Shown piece by piece: positions 47,507 through 58,822 of a stretch of 64,000 nt of DNA. The first letter of the stretch is position 1; each line of letters begins with the position of its first letter. The notes beneath the pieces are model-generated. The model was not told the DNA's origin, did no database searches, and worked only from the letters and a program-made list of their open reading frames with translations. Both the position numbers and the translations under genes were made by a program. Origin of the DNA: Symmetrospora coprosmae (lineage: Eukaryota; Basidiomycota; Cystobasidiomycetes; Symmetrosporaceae); contig VUYT01000035.1 in assembly GCA_008802785.1 (NCBI GenBank), positions 62,001-126,000 on the forward strand. Direction: 5' to 3'.

Positions 47507-49234
47507 TTACCCGTTGGCATCGATATTACTCGCAGTCTTCTTCAGCGCATCTCTCGACGCCATCGCATTGTCTATCACGGCTGTCCCGAGCATGTTCCGC
47601 TCCGTTACTGCCAGAGCTTGCAGGACGGCCGCCCACACCCAAGCGAGGAGGACCAAGGTTGCCGGATGCTCGATAGTTCTCCTGCACGCCGTCATAGCCG
47701 TACTGAGAAGTCTGCTCTCACTCGACGATACCGATTCCGCAAGCGCCAGCTGAGTGGCAGCAGCAGCAAGCTCCGCCTCGAGCCGCTCTCTACGTAGAGC
47801 ACTCTCGGTCGCCGCTTCTTCCGGGGTTGTAAGCGAATCGAGAAGGACTTGCAGTCTCGCTCGTATGGCGCGCCGTGTCTTGTCATCTTCCGAGTTCTGA
47901 GTGTCTACCTTGACGGCCTTGACGAGGTAGTCGAGGCTCGACATGTAGCAGTCCACTGCGTGCGGGGACATCTCAGCAAGCGCCTTTTGAAGCAACATTG
48001 GGCGGACACGGCACTCACAGGCATAGTCTTCGCCAGTCGACGTGTTCAACGGCGTGGGCGACCCATTGCGTATGCCAGCTGCTGCAGCGCCGACGAGATC
48101 CAGCGCCCGCAAGTCCTCCTCGAGCGCTTCCTTGGCGGACCTCCTGCTGGCCTCGATGTGTCTCCTGCTGAGTCTCTTGCCCTCTGACGGCATGTGCGGG
48201 GGCATCAGCCCGCTCGCAGCGCCTGCCAGCAGCGAATTGAGGCTGGGTGTGCCAAAGCTGCTGCCGCCGCCCAGGGAGTGTTTGCGCCCCGCTTTGCCTG
48301 AAACGGTCGCGGGTGTGCCATAGCTCTCTGTTGATGCAGGAGTACCGTGACTCGACGCAGCGAGCGTTGCCAGGCTCTTTCGTCGCCGCGCGCTCGTCCC
48401 CGCTGCTGATACCAGTGTCGCCGAGCTGCTCCGCCGCTCTCGCGGAGACACGCGCGGGATTTGGGTGTACCGGTCGTTGCTGTCGTAGTCGTTGCCACCG
48501 CTTTCCCGGTCGGTACCCGACAAGGACGAGACGGACGCAGACGAGAACGACGAGGGCGAGGCGGCACCACGGGGACTGTAGAGGAGCGAGTCGCGCGACG
48601 CATAGCGGCGAACAGAGGGGGAGGACCGCCGTGGGGTAGAAGCTGATCGAGGTGTGACTGGGAGTCCGAGCGAGGAGGAGGAGGAGGAGGAGGAGGAGCA
48701 CGACGATGAAGAGGCGTAGGCCGACGTGTTGGAGAAGGACGAGGCGTCCGAGCACGACGAGGATGAAGAGAGCGTAGACGACAGCATGGTGGACAGCATT
48801 GCATCGCTCATGCTGCTCCCGCTGCCGCTGCCGCTGCTGTTGCTTGCCCGCTCGTCGTCGTCTGCCTTCACGTGCAGTGGGGGCAGCAGCGACGGCGACG
48901 ACGGCGAGAGCGCCGTGTTGTTTTGCAGGCTGTCGAGCATTTGCATATGAGGAGATGCGGGTGGAGGACTACTGGCGCTGAAGATGCGTGAAATTGCTGA
49001 CAACACGCTCAGCAAATGCTTGTCCTCCTGTCGAAGTTGACGGTCGTCAGGAGGCTGACCGCTCGCAGCCACAGTCCGCGAGAGCGACAGCAAGCCATCC
49101 TCACCATTCCAACGCCGATCCTCTGCTGTTATAGACGACGCTCGGGAGTCCCGTGTAACCACAGGCGCTAGACTGGCTCCTACGAGGAACCCGATGCGCC
49201 CCTTGCGCTGGCCTTTCCTGACTGTCCAGCCCAA
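47507..49234 (-). CDS. Ser-rich protein with MIT-like helices and possible membrane segment
   Basis: One open frame of 575 residues. Residues about 120-330 are extremely Ser-rich, including poly-Ser from a trinucleotide run. Residues 330-400 are basic and Ser/Gly-rich. From about residue 420, VDCYMSSLDYLVKAVKVD and RRAIRARLQVLLDSL resemble the second and third helices of an MIT domain, but the first helix is not clear. A charged helix follows, then a hydrophobic stretch (ATLVLLAWVWAAVLQALAV) that could be a transmembrane helix near the C-terminus. No family is recognised with confidence. The start may lie further in; ATGs at 48951 and near 48811 are alternatives. A short in-frame intron near 47980-48015 (GTGAGT..AAAAG) is possible. 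Confidence 0.6.
   Translation of the reverse strand: MGWTVRKGQRKGRIGFLVGASLAPVVTRDSRASSITAEDRRWNGEDGLLSLSRTVAASGQPPDDRQLRQEDKHLLSVLSAISRIFSASSPPPASPHMQMLDSLQNNTALSPSSPSLLPPLHVKADDDERASNSSGSGSGSSMSDAMLSTMLSSTLSSSSSCSDASSFSNTSAYASSSSCSSSSSSSSSLGLPVTPRSASTPRRSSPSVRRYASRDSLLYSPRGAASPSSFSSASVSSLSGTDRESGGNDYDSNDRYTQIPRVSPRERRSSSATLVSAAGTSARRRKSLATLAASSHGTPASTESYGTPATVSGKAGRKHSLGGGSSFGTPSLNSLLAGAASGLMPPHMPSEGKRLSRRHIEASRRSAKEALEEDLRALDLVGAAAAGIRNGSPTPLNTSTGEDYACECRVRPMLLQKALAEMSPHAVDCYMSSLDYLVKAVKVDTQNSEDDKTRRAIRARLQVLLDSLTTPEEAATESALRRERLEAELAAAATQLALAESVSSSESRLLSTAMTACRRTIEHPATLVLLAWVWAAVLQALAVTERNMLGTAVIDNAMASRDALKKTASNIDANG
48668..48704 (-). repeat. trinucleotide run coding poly-Ser
   Basis: An AGG/GAG repeat on the plus strand (TCC/TCT codons on the coding strand) encodes about nine consecutive Ser in the Ser-rich gene. 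It is prone to length change. Confidence 0.7.
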
Positions 49235-49598
49235 CCCGGCTGCATGGCCTCAGGCCATGCCATGAGAGAGGACTAAGTCTCAGCAAAGATGCATTGCTCG
49301 GACAAGCATCTATATGCATCAGACACCGAATGTGCCTAACAGCCAACTCTCGTCTGCCGGCCTACTGTAGACCCGCACGTCGCATCGGGGCTACGTCGCC
49401 GTCTGGTCGCGAAAGCCCCCTTGTCGCGCCCTTCCTTTGAATGCGTCCCGAGATGCAGCGACGTCAAACAAGGACAGCCTACGTCGAGCTAGGCAGTATG
49501 CGTTGTGCTCACACTCACTTCGACCTTCGCACGTTATCTTTCGCAGTACCATAGCCAGGGTTCCGACTGATGCCTAAGAGCCAGTAAATGCAGCGGCC
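49235..49598. promoter_or_regulatory. divergent promoter region
   Basis: About 360 bp between two outward-facing genes of unknown function. No specific site is recognised. Confidence 0.4.
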
Positions 49599-52500
49599 AT
49601 GGACACAGCCCCGTATGCTACTGGTCCCACGTCCATCCTCGTCTATCGCGGCAAGGGCATCCTCGTCCAGCGCGCACCAGACCTCCCGTCGGCGATCCTC
49701 GATGCCATGGACGAGTTCGAACTGCGCAATCGGTGCGCATCGCCGGCGTCTGTGTACATCAGCGCGTACATTGGCGCACAGGGGCAGGAGGTCATTGTCA
49801 GCCGCTCTGCATTCGTCCTCGTCCGCGACACCATCCCTCTGCATGTGCATATCAAGGAGGAGGACCACATGCGCAGTAAGTGCGGTCTCCAAGCCCAACT
49901 CCAACCGCGTCTGCTGACCTACTCAATGCATCCCTCAGCACCCTCCGAGCTAGCAAGGTGGCCACCTCCGCCACTCAATGCCGCACTGCACTCCGATTTG
50001 TTCCGTCCAGCCCGCCAGTTCACCCTGCGCGATCCCCCTCGCCCAGACCAAGCTCAGGCCCGTCTAGGGTCAGACGCATCACTCGATCGAGCTCGAAACG
50101 TCACCTCGTCAGAATCAGCTTCCCGCATCGACTCGATCTCCGACTGGCGGCGCAATGCCACCGGCACGCCGGACACGGCGCCCTCGGTGCACTCGAATAG
50201 GTACGAGCCGAGCTCGCTTGGGGCCCGCGTGAGGCATCCGGAGCAAGACGACACTCCGCCACTTGCTACTATACCGGAACAGCAGCAGTCGTTCGTACAG
50301 AGCCCGGAAGAGATGCTGCCGGCACAGATCCCCTCGCTCAACCTGCCAAACTCGACGTCCACCTTGCCGAGCGGGACTATGGCTGCACCTGAACAAGGTG
50401 GTCTGACACCCCTAACGGGAAATGCGAGTATGCCATCAGCTAGTGGAAGTGCCGGGAAATCTTGGAACAACTGGTTCAAGAAGGCAATCAGGGGCGACAC
50501 CGGCTCATCTCATTCTCCCTCGCGAGCGGCCAGTAGTGGACAACCTTCGCAAGCAGCTGGCTCTTCATCGCCTGCTTTGCCATCGCGAAGCAAGGCGGAC
50601 CTGCAACCGCCACAAGACGTCTCCACTGCGGGATCGCCAGCTTTAGCGCCTCAGATTAGCATTGGGGAACCGGTGTCTAGACCAGGACCAGCTCAGCAGC
50701 AAAATACGCACACTAAGCGTGATTCTAAGCAGGTCGCACAGGAGATCAAAGACATCCTATCGGGCCCACGGAAGCGGAATGCACCACTGCCGGAGCCTGT
50801 GCATGCATCTGCGCCAACACAGCCAGAAAGGCAGACTCAGAAGAAGCCGGCGCGGGACGAGCTCAAGCCAGTCGGGCCCGCTACAAGCCAACCGTGGAGT
50901 TCCGAGCTGAGTGAGGCTTCTGAATCGTGGGGTCCTGGCGGCCTGGTCCTCGACGATGGGGGCCACAGCGGGAGCCACCTACAGCACGGTGCGACTTCAT
51001 CCTTCTCGTCCTCGCAACGGCAGCCATGGTGGGCGCGACCCGGTGCCGAAGGCTTCGACACGGCCGGCCGACACCGCAATAAGATGGGCTTGCGCCCGCT
51101 CCGGCTCGGCAAATCCACCGAGTCTTCCGGCAACGCCAGTCTCAGCGAGGCAGACATGGGTCTGGATTCGGACAGCGAACTAGAAGAACGTCGAGACGCT
51201 CACGCTCGCAAATCCAAACGTCAGCGCCGGCCGCGTGCAGAAGTCCCTACTGCCTCTCTGCACAAGCACACGGAAACGCTGGGTTCCGCTACGCCGAAAG
51301 GTATCGTTATGACACTATCCTCGCCGGGCTCGCCCGACTACCCTGTACAGCCGATGCCGCCTTCGCGGCACACAGCTCAGGGCGCAACACAGAGCAGACA
51401 CCAGCATGAGAGGGCAGCACCACCCGAAGGCCGTTCTGCAGCACAAGTACCAGAAACCCGTAGAGACCGCGGGAGGTCGAGAGAGGACAACGATACACGC
51501 TTGAAGAATCTGGAACTCCATGCGCACCGTCGGCAGCCATCGTTCGGGCGTCCGCTGCCCGATGATATCCCGGAAAGTCCCGCCAACAACAAGCGATTCA
51601 CCAGACAGGCCGAGCAACTCGATTCAGAGCATGGCACGTCACGAGTAGCAATGCCGCCTGCGCCAGCTGCGAGACGGCCAAAGAAGCGATCGGATAGCGA
51701 CATTGTGCCCATCGTGCCAGTGGCAAAGAGCGAGCGCCGTCCTCGAGGCGCTGGACAGGCCAGGCCCGTTGCCTCTGAGCCGCATCGAATGGAAGGCAGC
51801 GATGACCGGGACAATCAAAGACATGCAGCGCAGAGCGGGCGAGGGCAGAGGCCAGGCGATTTTCCCGAGACGCCGGAGAGTAGCGGAGACGAGGGCCGTC
51901 CATCGTCCGAGAAGCAGCGGCCCGCCAAGAAGAAGAGCCAGACGTCGGGAGAGCTACGAGGCGCTGGAACGAGCAGTGCTAGCACAGCGAATGTGACACG
52001 CAGCAGACCAGTCAGAACCGTCGTTGGCAGCCAGAGCCAGGCTCCTGCTCCTGATCCCGGTGAGTCCGCTCTCTCGGTAATGCTTCTCTAATTGTGCCGA
52101 TCGTCCCTACCCTCACCAGTTCCGGTTGTCCCCGTCGCGACAAGCCATCCAGTCCGCCCTGGCCCGCAACCTTTGAAAGGCAGCAAGACCGAGGCTCCCG
52201 CTGCCGCCGGCGGAGGCAGCTTTGCCGCTGCGCTCGCTGCAACGCGCAGGCAGATGACGAAAGACCGCAACAGCACACTGGGTGAACCAGGCGTAGGGAG
52301 CGCATGCTCCCGCAGCGCCATGCAGTTGCAGGGCGACCGCCGTCCGTCCAGTCCGCAAGAGAGGAAGCCTCGCCTGCGCCAACACCTGTCGAAGCGGTCC
52401 TCGCTCAGCTCGATGCGCGACTTTGTACCGGCAACACTCCCGGCTCGCCTAGGCGAACAAGACGAGGGCCAGGAGGAGCTGGACGAGGGCAAGGAGACAG

Positions 52501-52979
52501 TCCTATCATTCGAATCAGGACAATTGCAGCCTCCTCCGACAGTGGCTCGCTCTGGCTCTGTACTCAGCCGCGACAGCTACACAGCTGGCAATGCCGACAC
52601 ATGCTACATCGACCGCGTCGTCCTCGGTCCCGTGGACCTCTCTTCGCCCAACCGAAAAGGCTCGCAGCTGGTTCTCCGCGCGCAGCCGAGCGCATCGCAG
52701 ATCTCTGTCGAGTGGAAGCAGGAGAAGAAGGCCATCGTCACGCTCGCCTTTGACGCCATTGCTGCCATCCAGCTGCCTGGGCCGGACTGCGAGACGAGCG
52801 GATTCATCGTTCTCCGTGTGCACAAGGGCGAAGTCCGCGAGATCCTCCTCGAGATGAGCCAGGAGAACCTCACGCACTTCAACCGATTCCTGCTCATCGT
52901 GCTTGCTGGTGCGGGAGCCGAGATTGACCACCTCAGCGCTCCGGCCTTCAACGCAATTTCGGAGGCGAATGGGTGGTAG
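49599..52979 (+). CDS. large protein of unknown function with structured ends
   Basis: Three exons (49599-49875, 49939-52059, 52120-52979) give 1085 residues. The N-terminal 92 residues look folded (TSILVYRGKGILVQRAPDLP, FELRNRCASPASVYISAYIG, FVLVRDTIPLHVHIKEEDH). About 750 residues of low complexity follow, rich in Ser, Pro, Gln, Arg and Glu, with many potential phosphosites. The C-terminal 130 residues again look folded: NADTCYIDRVVLGPVDL, QISVEWKQEKKAIVTLAFDA, FIVLRVHKGEVREILLEMSQ. These alternate in a way that suggests a PH-like beta fold, which is inference. The first intron (49876-49938) keeps the frame open but has clean splice sites. I do not recognise the family; it is probably a scaffold or adaptor. 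Confidence 0.75.
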
Positions 52980-53272
52980 GAGTTCCCACAGAGGCTGAGG
53001 GGAATCAGATGTGCACACTGTCAATAGCCTGCATCCTGTCGTTGTGCTTGCGAGTTGCGAGTAAGCAATGTATCGTAGAACAGTAGCGTCAACGAGCTTG
53101 ACAAGCTCTGTATCTGCTGAGTTTTGGTTGCGATTCTTGCTGTCCACTCCTACGTCTGCTAGGTAAATCAGGGATGGTGCGCCCTGCCTCACGTGCCTGC
53201 CCAGAGTGTCTGCTCGACAGGACGGCCTCCACCAGCTTTCTACATGAGCCCAACAGCAGCACGCAGCCAGCC

Positions 53273-56200
53273 ATGGACCTCGAACTCAACTTTGCGGCGC
53301 CGTCGACATCCAGAGGCCCGTCGAGGTCCAATGTCGGCGGCGGGCACTGGAAGGAGCGTATGAAGAATCAGCAGGTGGCAAGGAGAGAGCAGCGCAAGCA
53401 GGACAAGCCAGCAGCAGCAGCAATCACAGGAGTGGCAGCGACGCCCACTCCGAAGCAGAAGGTGCAGAAGAGCAGTGCGAACGGAAAGACGGCTTCTCCT
53501 GCTGCGCCAGGGAAGTCTGGTAAGGGCAAGAGCAGCGCGTCAGGGGACCGCGAAATTCGAGGGCAGAGAGGAGCAGCCCCGCCAGTCAATGGAGACGTTG
53601 ACAGCGATGACGAGCGCCTACGACGCAGCTCTGCACCCAATGGCTCTGGTCCTGATGCTGGACCAGCACAGGCGGCGGGCAAACGCCAGGTCATCTCGTC
53701 GCTCTTCTCCAACCTCCCGAAACGGCCACAGCCTGCCGCCACCGAGGCTACAAAGGACACTGAAGGTGCAGCGACTGCAGACGACCTCTCCGTGCTCACG
53801 CCTTCAAATGCTCCAAGCCTCGGGGACGATTTCGATCAGCTGTCAGTCAAGAAGGAGCTCGTTGCGCACCTCAAGGGCAAGATGGGTCTAGCTCACCCGA
53901 CAACCATCCAGAAGCTCGCGGTGCCCTTCCTGTGCGACCCATCGAGTACGTCCATCCGCAAGGATGCTCTGCTCCAGGCGCAAACCGGGTCCGGCAAAAC
54001 CCTGGCGTATCTGCTGCCCATCGTGCAGGACCTCCTCCGGCTGTCCGACGCATACAAGACGAAAACAGGGAAAAGCCTCGACAGGAGCATCGGGACGCTT
54101 GCTATCGTCCTTGTACCTACGAGAGAGCTTGCTGCCCAGATCTTCGAGGTTGCGACAAAGCTGCTCAGCTTCTCGGGGGCAGGACCACAAACTCCCGCAG
54201 GCGCTGAGGAATCTGGAGCGCCGACAACCTCCTTCAACAATCATCGTTGGATCACGCCAGGCCTGCTCACGGGAGGAGCTCACAGACAACACGAGAAGGC
54301 GCGGCTGCGGAAAGGCGTGCCGCTTCTCATCGCGACGGTGAGCACATACGCTGCTTCACCTGTTTGACGGATGTCAGCTGACTCGGATCCCCAAACTTCA
54401 GCCCGGTCGCTTGCTAGATCATCTCGAGGCTACGAAAGCCTTCCGGATAGCGGGCGAGGATATTCGCCGACCAGCCGACCCGACTCGCCGCAGGAAGAGC
54501 GACAACCCGAACCTCATCGGTCTCGGCGATGCCCCGGACTCAGACGACGAGTTCGCCATCGAAGACCAGATGCACGATGCATCCACTGGCTCGGCTCTCA
54601 ACGGCGCGGACAACGATGCTATCTCGTCCGATGAGGACTTCGAAGGCATGGCCAGCCGGTCCCGCTCGCATCGCCGTCCAGGAGAGGATCGCAACAAGGG
54701 CTCGCGCAAGCCCGCAGAAGATGTCATGCTTGCGCTGCGCTGGCTCGTCCTCGATGAGGCCGATCGCTTGATGGACATGGGCTTCGAGCCGCAGATCACC
54801 TCGATAGTCAAGCTGCTCGAGACGCGGCTCGAGAAGCGGAAAGCTGCCCTTGCTCGCGCAAGCCACGCCAATGCGCGCGGTGGAGTGCAGGGTCGTCTGG
54901 CGGGTAAGAGTGCGGGGGCTACGCAGATCCCGCAGGTTGTCGCAAGGCGCACCATCCTCTGCTCGGCTACAATCGAGGAGAGCGTCGAGAAGCTGGCAGG
55001 CATTGCATTAAAGGACCCGTTGCTCATCAAGGGTGATGATGCCGAGGCGGGCAAGGATGGACCGCCTACCGTCAAGCCGAACGGGACTGCAGATGAAGCT
55101 AGTACGACAGTAGCTACCGCTACCAAGTATGCTCCGCCAACGCAGCTCTCACAATTCTACTCGGTGGTCTCGCCAAAGCTGCGTTTCGTGGCGCTCCTGG
55201 CCCTCCTTCGGCAAATACTGCTATCACCAAACAGAGGAGGGAAAGGCAAGCGGCAGAAGATCCTCGTCTTCATGTCTTGCACGGACGCCGTCGATTTTCA
55301 CTGGCAGGCCATGTCGGGATTGCAGATGGGCCGAGATAGTGACAGCGAGAAGAAGGCTGCTTCAGCTGCCAGCGGTGACAAGAAGACCTTGGCGTCGAAG
55401 ACGATGCTCCTGCCTTCGACGCCTATCTACCGCTTGCACGGCAGTCTGGACCTGCAGACGCGCTTGAGCAGTCTCAAGGCATTCTCGAGCGCCTCAGACG
55501 AGTCAGCCGTTCTGTTCTGCACGAGTGTCGCTGCCCGAGGACTTGACGTGCAGGACGTGAACTGCGTCGTGCAGTATGACCTCCCGACCGAGGTGAGCAG
55601 CTGCCTGGGCGATGTCATGGTCTGGGCACGCTCATGCCGAGACGCTGATCTTGGTGACGTGTCTGCACTCGACAGGGCGGAGTCAACGAGTATATTCACA
55701 GAGTCGGACGAACGGCACGAGCAGGTGCTCAGGGTCAGGCGTGGGCATTCCTGCTTCCATCAGAGACGGGATGGGTCGAATGGGCCGAGGCGGGCATGCA
55801 GAAGACGGACGCCAAGTCGATGGACGCCGCTCGGATGCGGCTGGGCGAGCGGAGCGTCGACGACCTGCTCCGTGCTGGATTTGGAGGCGGTGACCAGCGC
55901 GAGTACGAGACGCGAGCGACGGACGTGCAGATGGCTTTCGAGCGCTGGGTGGCGGCGGATGCTGGGGTGAGCTGCAGTCCCTTCTGCATGGCGATGGGTT
56001 CGAGGCTAACGGATCGGTTTTGCCGCATAAGAACGCCCGACTTGCCAAGCAGGCCTTTTCAAGCCACGTCCGCGCGTACGCGACGCATCCAAGCGACGAA
56101 AAGCAGTTCTTCCATGTCAAGAACCTGCATCTCGGACATATGGCAAAGGCATTCGGACTGCGAGAGGCTCCCGCAGGGATCGGCGGCGGCGGAGGTGCAC

Positions 56201-56514
56201 CCAAGAACAAGGCCAACTCGAACTCAAAGAGCGGCAAGGGCGATGCGGCGGACCCAGCAGCAGGCGTTGGACGGAAACGCAAGCGCGACCGCGTACAGAA
56301 CGAAAAGAACGCAATCGTTGCTGCCGCGCTTGCTGCGGCTGCCGAGGGCGGATCTGACGATGAGCGGCCAAAGAAGCCACAGATACCGCGAAGCGGAAGG
56401 GCGCTCGACGGCAAGGGCTTGCACGGTCCGAAGGCCTCGATGCGAGGCGACTTTAACATTGCTGGTGCGGAAACCATTGAGGCGATGCTCAACAATAAGC
56501 GTAGGAAGAAGTAG
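53273..56514 (+). CDS. DBP7: DEAD-box ATP-dependent RNA helicase DBP7
   Basis: Four exons (53273-54337, 54402-55592, 55676-55966, 56032-56514) give 1009 residues. Helicase motifs in order: Q-motif region [20 protein letters not shown] (I), VPTREL (Ia), PGRLLDHL (Ib), [12 protein letters not shown] (II), SAT (III), [15 protein letters not shown] (V) and [10 protein letters not shown] (VI). The N-terminal tail and the C-terminal block ([20 protein letters not shown], then [14 protein letters not shown]) are diagnostic of Dbp7, which acts in nucleolar 60S subunit assembly. It carries longer inserts than yeast Dbp7, including an acidic loop between motifs Ib and II and Gly/Lys-rich C-terminal sequence. 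The last intron (55967-56031) has GTGAGC, a CTAAC branch point and a TAAG acceptor, so the apparent frame change there is splicing. Confidence 0.97.
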
Positions 56515-56870
56515 CTGCGCGATGAGACGTTGCTGTGCACAGCCTATTCGATGTTGTTGTATCAAGGTCTGCTCGACGTGATCGGATGTTCAAGAGCGGA
56601 CAAGCGGAAGACTCTCAATCCCCCCTGCTACATGGTGGTATCCTGTTCCCTTTCCATGCGCTCTTGGGACCACTCGAACGTGTCCTGTGCCTGTGGGCCT
56701 GATTGTGACCGTCCCACACCCGGTTGCTGTCCATGGGTCGGCAGAGGTCAACTTCAGAGCTCGAAACGCTGCTCTCCTCCCGATTGACTCGCCCACTACA
56801 TAGTCGGGATCACCAGGAGGATTGACGAACAGTGCAGTGTCTCGCACTTGTCTGAACGCTCGCCAGCACC
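56515..56870. other. intergenic region upstream of F-box copy 1
   Basis: About 360 bp after the DBP7 stop; presumably its terminator and the promoter of the first F-box-like gene. Nothing specific is recognised. Confidence 0.4.
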
Positions 56871-58398
56871 ATGGTCACTTTCGAGCAGCTGCCGGACGAG
56901 ATCATCTCGATGGCAGTGGAGTACATGTCACTCATGGCCAAGAAGCAGTTCTCTCTCGCATCAAAGCGCACAGATGCGTTGACAGTCAGTTGCCATAGCG
57001 CCTTCGCTCATACCTGTCGCTGACTCAGAGGTGCTCTCCTACGCACTCCCAGCGCCCGGCCCTCTTTCACACCCTCGACGCGTCGTGCTGGACGCCGGCC
57101 CGTTTCGATGACTGCTTCGCATCAGTACGCCTTGCTACATTGGAAGAGTGCTCGCACATCACAGTAGCTTTCCACCTCGGGGCCAAGGACAAGGCAGCAG
57201 CGAGGGCAGCCCAGGATCAGGGCCTTCGCAGCAGAGGATGCTCATAGGGCAAGCCCAGCCGAGATCTCTCGCTATCATCCTCGAGCTACCCGACCAGGCC
57301 TCGGAGGAACACGCGTACAGCACCCGCACTGTCCGCAAGACCTCCATTCCCGCTATTGGGCGCTACTGCTCGGAAAGCCTGCGTGTTGCTGGTCGGCGGT
57401 GCACACTGCATATACTGCTCCGCCTTCCTGCGTCACCAGACCACATCGCCTGCGCCATTCTACTGAAGGAGCTAGCCGGATACTTGGGGGAGCGGGCTCC
57501 TATACGGTGGACGCTTTGCGGCGGATGGAACACAGAAGCAGGCACGGGTGCAGAGCTGTTTAAGCAGGCGGCCAAACTGGTCAACAGCACACAGCCCCTG
57601 TCGCTCAAGCTAGAGTGTGATTGCGAATGGGTCAACGACGAGACATTGTCTCTTTTTTAGCGACGGATCGCTTTCCCAGGAATCCGCAAACGACATGCGT
57701 GGCCCGCTCACAGCAGGAGCGAATTTCGGCGTAGCTGGCGCGTCGACGCTTCGCGAGCTGGACCTTAGTCACGTCTCGGTACTCGAAGCGCAATCTCGTG
57801 CAGTGTATTTCGCCAATCTTCGCAGCCTCTCGTTGACGGTGGATCGGAGTGGCTTGCCTCGCCACATCATGGCACCGGGCCTCAAGAAATTACGGCTCAG
57901 ATCGGACAAGTCTCTGTCGGGGCTGTCTTTCGCACAGCTCAGCTTCCTCAGCTTTGACTTCAACGCATGGCCAGACGAAGCCATAGGGGGAGCGGCTCGT
58001 GACGAACATCGATGCATACGGGGAGCGCTCTACTGGCAGAACGCTCTAGTCTTCCTACGCAGCAATCATTTTCCCGCGCTGAAGACACTCGACATCTGCT
58101 GCTACGTCGGGTCGTATGCCTTTGCAATGGACCTGGCGATGTGTCTCAAGACCACCGATACTCCGCACCTGGCTACGATCAGGTTGGATGTGGAATTGCC
58201 CAGAGCGCGCTCGGACAGGGAGATTCCGGTCGATTCGTACGATGCCTATGCAGTCCGGTGAGTGCTATGATTCGACCAAGACTCGCCTTGAAAGCCGGAA
58301 GATCTGGAATACCCTATCGTGCTAGGTACCTCCGAAGTGTGTGTGCCGAAAAGGGGATTACCTTGACAGACGTGGGGCCGGAGACTAGTAAGGTCTAG
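56871..58398 (+). pseudogene. F-box/LRR-like protein, copy 1, frame-disrupted
   Basis: Exon 1 (56871-56984) encodes an F-box start, VTFEQLPDEIISMAVEYMSL, ending in a GTCAGT donor. The next exon starts at about 57053 (RPALFHTLDASCW) and parallels copy 2 at 58823-60631. Compared with copy 2 the frame changes twice: near 57245, where one extra base leads to a stop in the first frame, and in a six-T run near 57652. Between and after these the protein stays recognisable (ILELPDQ, LRELDLSHVSV, ALKTLDICCYVGSYAFAMDL). The last intron (58258-58325) and final exon (YLRSVCAEKGITL) match copy 2. It is most likely a decaying paralogue; sequence errors at the two sites or very short introns would rescue it. 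F-box proteins recruit substrates to SCF ubiquitin ligases. Confidence 0.6.
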
Positions 58399-58822
58399 GT
58401 ATCCTGCTCTGCACGTCCTCTGCACGTCCTGCCATGCAGAGTAGGGAGACTAGGAGGAGATAACAGAACGCGTTGACGGACCAAAAGGTCAATGCGAGTA
58501 CTGGCCTCGCCGTCGCTGATGTATCAGGTACTTGAGAAGTGATCTGTACCTAGTAAAACGAAGGAGGAGCTGCTGTGACCCACGAAGGAGCCAGCGAGCT
58601 GTGACCGCCCTTGCTCGTCCTTCGTGTCTGTGTTCTTGAGGCCTCCGCCCGGACGAGCGACCAGCGGCGGCTCGAAGCGGCCTTCCCGACAGAACGGGCT
58701 GCGGACGCTTCCACGGCGAGCGCTCCTCTTTCCTGACCGACTCGAACAAAACACTATAGCGAGTTGGAGCAGGAGAACCATTGAGCGACACAGCGCCATC
58801 GACTTCACCCAGTGACACCACC
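58399..58822. other. spacer between the two F-box-like paralogues
   Basis: About 420 bp with no gene. A short direct repeat of TCTGCACGTCC occurs twice near 58404-58428. It presumably contains the promoter of copy 2. Confidence 0.4.

Noticed and set aside
55967-56031. Apparent frameshift in the DBP7 helicase
   Set aside because: A canonical intron fits exactly (GTGAGC donor, CTAAC branch point, TAAG acceptor) and restores the Dbp7 C-terminal block in frame.
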